This document shows, piece after piece, positions 56,041-64,000 of a stretch of 64,000 bases of DNA (positions are counted from its first letter, which is position 1; each line of letters starts with the position of its first letter). Below the pieces are notes generated by a model. It had not been told where the DNA came from. It saw only the letters and a program-made list of their open reading frames with translations, and did not search any database. The position numbers and the translations under genes were made by a program. Location: assembly GCF_963678635.1 (NCBI RefSeq), contig NC_087062.1, forward strand, positions 50,110,178 through 50,174,177. Reading direction: 5' to 3'. The stretch is from Symsagittifera roscoffensis (taxonomy: Eukaryota > Xenacoelomorpha > Acoela > Convolutidae).

Positions 56041-59000
56041 TGCAACGTTGCTTTTCTTCAAATAGAATAATTTTTTTGCTCAAAACAATGAAACCTATCA
56101 ACTTTTACCAAAATTGTGCATTATTTGACTTGATGTGTATGAATATAACCTGGAAGTCTGAAGTAGGTACTCTAATTTTAGAACAGTACTCATTTCAGAA
56201 CGTTTCATAGACCAAATCGGTTCGCTAAAACTTCATGTTTTTCTGAGCGAGCTTTGAAACTATGAAAGGAATCGAAACAAAAATATCAGAAAAACTTCAA
56301 TTTTAATTGCTTCCATAGAAAACCGATAATTTTTTTGCGGGAAAGCTCGGCCAAAAACGTAACCTCAAGTTTTTTGAAATTCCATTGATTGATTAGTCTG
56401 TGTATTTGAAATTTAATGATGATATTAGCAATTTAGCCTTAGAACAGGGCTAGCTCAAATAGTTATTTGAACCAAATCGTGCTACAAAACAAAATAAGGT
56501 AATTTTTTTATTCTTCCTAGACAAAATTAGGTAAATATCAGTTTTGTGCTTACAAAATTCAGTTCAGATGTTTTGAAAAACTAATCGACGGGTATGGGAT
56601 TCGGACCCACGCACGCACAACATATTGAATATCACTTCAACCCCTTAACCCCTCGGGCAACCTGAAACACCAGAATTCAATTTTTGGTAAATTGAATCAA
56701 ACAAATAAAAAATTAAAGCAAAGTTGCTTCGCTTCAAATAGAATAGTTTTTTTTTGCTCAAAACAAAAACGTATCATATCAAGCCATTGTTCGATCAAAA
56801 ATAGACTTGACGTCTGTGTATAGAAAAAGTAACGACGAAGTAAGTACTCTAGTCTTAGAACAGAACTAGTGCAAATCTTCTTAAAGATCAAATAATTTCG
56901 CTAAATTTTCAAGGTTTTTTAAGCAACCTGTTAGAGCTTTAAAACTATCAAACGAAGCGACACAAAAAATTAAGTAAAACCTAAGTTTTATTGCTTCCGT
57001 TGAAAAACGATAGTTTTTTGTGGAAAAACTCGGCCAAAAAAGTAACTTGAAGTTTTTCAAAAATCCATGCCTTGAATGGTTTCAACAGAGAAACATATAA
57101 CATTGGCCATCCGATTTTCTTCATGAACAAACTTAAAATTCTTCAACATTTGGTTGCTTGACTACTCTGCTTAGACAAAACTCGCAGATTCGGTTTGTTT
57201 CAATAAAAAAACGGAAGAAAATTGGCCATTTGATTTGCTTGTTGAAATAAATTTTTCTAAGTTTGCTTGCGTGATTAGTCTGCTCAGACAAATTTCAAAT
57301 GGTTGCATTTCAATTTGTGCTGTGAAATTTTGTGATCTGTAAACGTTTTTGGTGAGTTGTTAACAAAATTAGGTAAATATCAGTTTTTGTGGGTACCTAC
57401 TTCAGCTCAGGTGTTTTAGAAAACTAATCGACAGGGATGGTATTCAAACCCACGCACGCAGAACATATTGGATTAGCATTTCAATGCCTTAACCTCTCCG
57501 CCAACCTGTAAGACCTGAATTCAAACATTGGTAAATCCAATCGAACCATTAAAAATTTTAAGCAAAGATGCTTTTCTTCAAATAGAATAATTGTTTTGCT
57601 CAAAACAATGAAACCTATCAACTCTTACCAAAATTGTGCATTATTTGACTTGATGTCTATGAATTTAACCTGGAAGGCTGAAGTAAGTACTCTAATTTTA
57701 GAACAGTACTCATTTCAGAACGTTTCATAGACCAAATCAGTTCGCTAAAACTTCATGTTTTTCTGAGCGAACTTTGAAACTATGAAAGGAATCGAAACAA
57801 AAATATAAGTAAAACTTCAATTTTAATTGCTTCCATAGAAAACCGATAATTTTTTTGCGGGAAAGCTCGGCCAAAAACGTAACCTCAAGTTTTTTGAAAT
57901 TCCATTGATTGATTAGTCTGTGTATTTGAAATTTAATGATGAATTTAGCAATTTAGCCTTAGAACAGGGCTAGCTCAAATAGTTAATTGAACCAAATCGT
58001 GCTACAAAACAAAATAAGGTAATTTTTTTATTCTTCCTAGACAAAATTAGGTAAATATCAGTTTTGTGCTTACAAAATTCAGTTCAGATGTTTTGAAAAA
58101 CTAATCGACGGGTATGGGATTCGGACCCACGCACGCACAACATATTGAATATCACTTCAACCCCTTAACCCCTCGGGCAACCTGAAACACCAGAATTCAA
58201 TTTTTGGTAAATTGAATCAAACAAATAAAAAATTAAAGCAAAGTTGCTTCGCTTCAAATAGAATAGTTTTTTTTTGCTCAAAACAAAAACGTATCATATC
58301 AAGCCATTGTTCGATCAAAAATAGACTTGACGTCTTTGTATAGAAAAAGTAACGACGAAGTAAGTACTCTAGTCTTAGAACAGAACTAGTGCAAATCTTC
58401 TTAAAGATCAAATAATTTCGCTAAATTTTCAAGGTTTTTTAAGCAACCTGTTAGAGCTTTAAAACTATCAAACGAAGCGACACAAAAAATTAAGTAAAAC
58501 CTAAGTTTTATTGCTTACGTTGAAAAACGATAAATTTTTGTGGAAAAACTCGGCCAAAAAAGTAACCTGAATTTTTTCAAAATCCATGCCTTAAATGGTT
58601 TCAATAGAAAAACGTAAAACCTTGGCATTCCGATTTTCTTCCTGAACAAACCTAAAAATTTTCAACGTTTGGTTGCTTGACTAGTCTGCTTAGACGAACT
58701 GCAAAGTTTTTGGGTGAGTTATTAACAAAATTAGGAAATAATCAGTTTTTGTGATTACCGAATTCATTTCAGGTGTTTTTAAAAACTAATCGACAGGGAT
58801 GGGATTCGGAACCACGCACGCAGAACATATTGAATGGCATTTCAACCCCTTAACCCCTCGGGCAACCTGAAACACCAGAATTCAATTTTTGGTAAATTGA
58901 ATCAAACAAATAAAAAATTAAAGCAAAGTTGCTTCGCTTCAAATAGAATAGTTTTTTTTTGCTCAAAACAAAAACGTATCATATCAAGCCATTGTTCGAT

Positions 59001-59475
59001 CAAAAATAGACTTGACGTCTGTGTATAGAAAAAGTAACGACGAAGTAAGTACTCTAGTCTTAGAACAGAACTAGTGCAAATCTTCTTAAAGATCAAATAA
59101 TTTCGCTAAATTTTCAAGGTTTTTTAAGCAACCTGTTAGAGCTTTAAAACTATCAAACGAAGCGACACAAAAAATTAAGTAAAACCTAAGTTTTATTGCT
59201 TACGTTGAAAAACGATAAATTTTTGTGGAAAAACTCGGCCAAAAAAGTAACCTGAATTTTTTCAAAATCCATGCCTTAAATGGTTTCAATAGAAAAACGT
59301 AAAACCTTGGCATTCCGATTTTCTTCCTGAACAAACCTAAAAATTTTCAACGTTTGGTTGCTTGACTAGTCTGCTTAGACGAACTGCAAAGTTTTTGGGT
59401 GAGTTATTAACAAAATTAGGAAATAATCAGTTTTTGTGATTACCGAATTCATTTCAGGTGTTTTTAAAAACTAAT
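56041..59475 (-). repeat. Recently amplified units in the right arm (1520-bp and 685-bp periods)
   Basis: The blocks at 56587 and 58107 repeat at about 1520 bp, and those at 58107 and 58790 at about 685 bp. The translations at 56697-56891 and 58902-59096 are identical, and 58217-58411 differs at one residue. At 56040 a monomer is joined abnormally (GGTGAGTTGCAACGTTGC), losing its module. Confidence 0.82.
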
Positions 59476-61653
59476 CGACAGGGATGGGATTCGGAACCAC
59501 GCACGCAGAACATATTGAATGGCATTTCAACCCCTTAACCTCTCGGGAAACCTGTAGGACCAGAATTCATCTTTTAGTAAAATATATTGAACCAATAAAA
59601 AATTAGGCAAGGTTGCTTCGCTTCAAATTGAATAATTATTTAGCTCAAATTAGAAAAAAACTTATCAAATCAAGCCATTGTTCGATCAAAAATAAACAAG
59701 ACGTCTGTGTATAGAAAATATAATGACGAAATAAGCTCTCTATTCTTAGAACAGGACTAGTTTAAATATTTTTATAGACCAAATCGTTTCGCTTAAATTT
59801 TAAGTTTTTCTGAGCAACCTGTTAGGCTTTGAAACTATCAAACGAAGCAAAACAAAAAATTAGGGAAAACCTAATTTTTTTTTGCTTCCGTTGAAAAACG
59901 ATAACTTTTGTAATAAGTACCCTGAAGTTTTTCAAAACTCCATGCCTTGAATGGTTTCAATAGAAAAACGTATAAAATTGGCCATCCGATTTTCATCATG
60001 AACAATCTTAAAGTTTTTCAATGTTTGTTTGATTGACTAGTCTGCTTAGACAAACTTCAGGGGTTTGTGAGCCGATTCTTACTACATTTTCTGATCTGAC
60101 AAATTTTTTGGTGAGTTTTTTTTACATATTTAGGTGAACATCATTTTTGGTGCCTACCGAATTCAGTTCAGGTGTTTTAAAAAATTACAGGACAGGAATG
60201 GGTTTCGAAACCACGCACGCAGAACATATTGGAAAGCCTTTAAACCCCCTAACCCCTCGGGCAATTTGGAAGATCAGAAGTCGATTTTCGATAAAATGAA
60301 TCGAACCAATAAAAAAAGAAAGCAAAGCTGCATCGCTACAAATAGAATAGCTTTTTTTTTGCTCAAAACAAAAAAAAAACGTATCAAATCAAGCCATTGT
60401 TCGATGAAAAGTAGACTTGACGTCTGTGTGTAGAAAATATAATGGTGAAATAAGCACTCTTGTCTTAGAACATGACTAGTGCAAATCTTCTTATAGACCA
60501 AACCGATTCGCTAAAATTTCAAATTTTTCTAAACACCCTGTTAAAGCTTTGAAACTATCCAACGAAGCGAAACAAAAAATTAAGGAAAAACTAATTTTTT
60601 TGCTTCCGTTGAAAAACGTTAGTTGTATGTGGAACAACTCGGCCAAAAAAGTAACCTGAAGCTTTTCAAAGTCCATGTCTTGAATGGTTTCAATAGAAAA
60701 ACGTATAAGCTTGGCCATCCGATTCTCTTCATGAACAATCTTAAAATTTTTCAACGTTTGTTTGCTTGACTAGTCTGCTTAGACGAACTTGAAGGGTTTG
60801 CGAGTCGATTCTTACTCCAAAAATTTGTGATCTGACAATATTTTTGGTGAGTTTTTTTTTTACAAAATTAGGTGAACATCATTTTTTGTGCCTACCGAGT
60901 TCAGTTCAGGTGTTTTTAAAAATTTACTGGACAGGAATGGGTTTAGAACCACGCACGCAGAACAAATTGGAAAGTTTTTCAACCCTCTAACCCCTCGGAG
61001 AGATTGGAAGACTAGAAGTCAATTATCGGTAAAATGAATCGAACCAATAAAAAAAAAGCAAAGTTGTTTCGCTTCAAACAGAATAGTTTTTTTTGCTCAA
61101 AACAAAAAAACGTATCAAATCAAGCCATTGATCGATGAAAAATAGACTTGAAGTCTGTGTATAAAAAATATAATGACGAAATAAGCACTCTTGTCTTAGA
61201 AGAGGACTAGTGCAAATCTTCTTATAGACCACACCGTTTCGCTAAAATTTCAAGTTTTCATTAGCACCCTGTTAGACCTTTGAAACTATCAAACGAAGCG
61301 AAACAAAAAATTAAGGAAACCTATTTTTTTTGCGTCCGTTGAAAAACGTTAGTTGTTTGTGGAAAAACTCGGCCAAAAAAGTAACCTGAAGTTTTGCAAA
61401 GTCCATGCCTTGAGTGGTTTCAATAGAAAAACTTATAACCTTGGCCATCCGATTTTCGTCAGGAACAAACTTAAAAGTTTTCAACGTTTGGTTGCTTGAA
61501 TAAACTGCTTACACGAACTTCAATGATTTGCGAGCCAATTCTTTCTCCAATTTTTGGTGATCTGACAAATTTTTGGGTGAGTTACTAACAAAATTAGGTA
61601 AATATCAGTTTTTGTGCTTACCGAATTCAGTTCAGGTGTTTTTAAAAACTAAT

Positions 61654-61732
61654 CGACAGGGATGGGATTCGGACCCACGCACGCAGAACATTTTGAATAG
61701 CACTTCAATCCCTTAATCTCTCGGAAACCTGT
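61654..61732 (-). pseudogene. tRNA-Ser-like module with TTTCCCGAGAG-type D-arm, right arm
   Basis: ACAGG/CCTGT ends and a T-arm GGGTCCGAATCCC that pairs fully. The same module type lies at 35932 in the left arm (GGGTCCGAATCCC), another mirror pair. Confidence 0.6.
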
Positions 61733-64000
61733 AAGACAAGAAGTAATTTTTTGGTAAATTGAATTGAACCAAAAAAAATAAAGGAAAGTTGCTTCGCTTC
61801 AAATTGAATAACCTTTTTGCTCAAACCAAAAAAACGAATCAAATCAAGCCATTGTTCTATCGAAAAAAAACTTGACGTCTGTGTATAGAACACATAATGA
61901 CAAAATAAGCACTCTAGTCTTAGAACAGGACTAGTGCAAATCTTTTTATAGCCCAAGTCGTTTCGCTAAAGTTTCAAGTTTTTCTGAGCAACCTAACAGA
62001 GCTTTGAAACTATCAAACAAAGCAGAACAAAAAAATAAAAGAAACCTGATTTTGAATAGCTTCCAATGAAAAACGATAGTTTTTTGTGGAAAAACGGTCA
62101 AAAAATTAACCTGCAAATTTTCAAATTTCCATGCCTTGAATGCTCTCAATAGAAAAACGTATAACACTGGCCATCCGATTTTCTTTTTGAACAAACTGAA
62201 ATTTTTCAACGTTTAATTGCTTGAATAATCTGTTTAGATGAATTCCAATAGTTTGCGAGCCAATTTTTTTTTACCAATTTTTCGTGATCTGACATATTTT
62301 TTTGGTGAGTTGTTAAGAAAACTGGGTAAAAATCAGTTTTTGTGCTTACCGAACTCAGTTCAGTGTTTTTAAAAACTAATCGACAGGGATGCATTTTGAA
62401 CCCACGCACGCAGAACATATTGATTAACACTTCACCGCCTTCACCTCGCGGCCAGCTTGTACGACCAGAGGTCAATCATTGGTAAATTGAATTGAACCAA
62501 TAAAAAATTTAAGAAAATCAAGCCAATGCTCGATCAAAAACGAACTGGATGTCTGTGTATATAAAATGTAATGACGAAGTTAGCACACTAGTCATAGAAC
62601 AGGACTGGTGCGAATCTTTTTATAGACCAAATCATTTCGCTAAAATTTCCAGTTTTTCTAAGCAACCTGTTAGAGCTTTGAAACTATCAAACGATGCGAA
62701 ACATAAAATTGAGAAAAATCTAATTTTATATTGCTTCCGTTGAGAAACGATAGTTGTTTGTGGAAAAACTCGGCCGAAAAAGTAACCTCAAGTTTTTCAA
62801 AAAACCGTGCCTTGAATGGTTTCAATAGGAAAACGTATAACATTGGCCATCCGATTTTCTTCATGAACAAACTTAAAGTTTTTCAATGTTTGGTTGCTTA
62901 ACTAGTCTGCTTAGACAAACTTCAAGGGTTTGCGATATGATTCTTTCATCAAATTTTTGTGATCTGACAAATTTTTTGGTGAGTTTTTATGAAAATTAGG
63001 TAAAAATTAGTTTTGTGCTTACCGAACTCAGTTCAGCTGTTTTTAAAAACTAATCGACAGGGATGAATTTCAAACCCATGCACGCAGAACAAATCGATTA
63101 ACACTTCACCGCCTTCACCTCGCTGCCAGCTTAAAAGATCAGAGGTCAATCATTGGTAAATTGAATCGAACCAATAAAAAATTAAAGCAATTCAAGCCAT
63201 TGCTCGATCAAAAACGGACTTGATGTCTGTGTATATAAAATGTAATGACGAAGTTAGCACGCTAAACTTAGAACAAGACTGGTGGAAATCTTTTTTATAG
63301 ACCGAATCGTTTTGCTAGAATTTCCAATTTTTCTAAGCAACCTGTTAGAGCTTTGAAACTATCCACCGATGCGAAACAAAAAATTAAGGAAAACCTAACT
63401 TTATATTGCTTCCGTTGTGAAACGATTGTTGTATGTGGAAAAACTCGGGCAAAAAAGTAACCTCAAGTTTTTCAAAAATCCGTGCCTTGAATGGTTTTAA
63501 TAGCAAAACGTATTATATTGGCCATCCATTTTTTTTCATGAGCAAACTTGAAATTTTTCAACGTTTGGTTGCTTGACTATTCTGCTTAGACGAAATTCAA
63601 TGTTTTGCGTGCGGATTCTTTCTCCAATTTTTTGTGACCTGACAAGTTTTTTGGTGATTTATTAACAAAGTTAGGTAAACATCATTTTTTTTATCTACCG
63701 AATTCAGTTCAGGTGTTCGTAAAAAATTACTCGTTAGCGATGAGTCTCGAACCCACGCACGCAGAACATATTGATTAAAATTTCACCGCCCTCACCTCGC
63801 GGCCAGCCTGTAAGATCAGAGGTTTGCAAAAATTAAAGCAATTCAAGCCATTGCTCGATTAAAAACGGACTTGATGTGTGTATAAAAAATGTAATGACGA
63901 AGTTAGTACACTAGTCTTAGAACAGGACTGGTGGAAATCTTTTTATAGACCGAATCGTTTTGCTAAAACTTCCAATTTTTCTAAGCAACCGGTTAGAGCT

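Larger units (their letters stand above)
48196..64000 (-). repeat. tRNA-Ser-like satellite, right arm (modules on the minus strand)
   Basis: The same monomers as the left arm in reverse orientation, continuing past the window end. Modules lie near 48407-48485, 48821-48903, 49553-49637, 50294-50375, 51014-51099, 51752-51832, 52468-52553, 53209-53290, 53925-54006, 54559-54641, 55278-55359, 56587-56670, 57429-57511, 58107-58190, 58790-58868, 59475-59555, 60190-60272, 60930-61012, 61654-61732, 62381-62462, 63057-63140 and 63744-63818. One monomer near 56040 has lost its module by deletion. No supportable protein gene. Confidence 0.93.

Noticed and set aside
26276-64000. CRISPR array
   Set aside because: Units are about 0.7 kb with no short direct repeats and unique spacers, and the context is eukaryotic.

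Overview
This is AT-rich eukaryotic (metazoan, probably invertebrate) DNA with almost no intact genes. It holds two things: a decayed Polinton (Maverick) element, and a long satellite array whose roughly 0.7-kb monomers each carry a tRNA-Ser-like module. Short introns with GTAAGT donors and TTTTAG/TTTCAG acceptors, a Polinton gene set and class II tRNA-Ser-like modules fit an invertebrate animal such as a nematode, but I cannot name the host from sequence alone.

Layout. 1-2609 is a second copy of the Polinton left-end genes (protease, major capsid, basic core-like protein). 2610-3430 is one satellite monomer. 3437-26269 is the Polinton itself: inverted terminal repeats of about 255-270 bp, AG...CT termini, and an imperfect 6-bp target duplication (ATGTTT/AAGTTT). 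That duplication matches the AAGTTT present at the same place in uninterrupted satellite monomers, so the element inserted into a pre-existing array. From left to right the element holds, on the minus strand, protease, major capsid protein, basic core-like protein, penton/minor capsid protein, retroviral-type integrase, two small conserved Polinton proteins, FtsK/HerA-type packaging ATPase and several unrecognised broken genes. A hairpin minisatellite sits at 14.3-16.1 kb. On the plus strand is a large protein-primed family B DNA polymerase gene, partly triplicated. Nearly every gene has frameshifts or stops, and the integrase and polymerase have lost catalytic residues, so the element is not autonomous. 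Its genes once formed a replication module (polB), an integration module (integrase) and a virion module (capsid proteins, protease, ATPase), as expected for a virus-like transposon.

26.28-64 kb is satellite. Each monomer has a conserved TATA-like motif, a CACTAGTC/GACTAGTG-type hairpin, an ATTGGT/ACCAAT hairpin, then an 82-86 nt tRNA-Ser-like module followed by a T-run resembling a Pol III terminator. Modules lie on the plus strand up to about 47.4 kb and on the minus strand from about 48.2 kb. The two arms mirror each other unit by unit, including rare variants and one aberrant junction, so the region is a very large diverged inverted repeat (arms at least about 15 kb) around a spacer of about 770 bp. 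Higher-order repeats (about 1351, 685 and 1520 bp) show later local amplification. I see no convincing host protein-coding gene in the satellite; the short open frames there are by-products of repetition.
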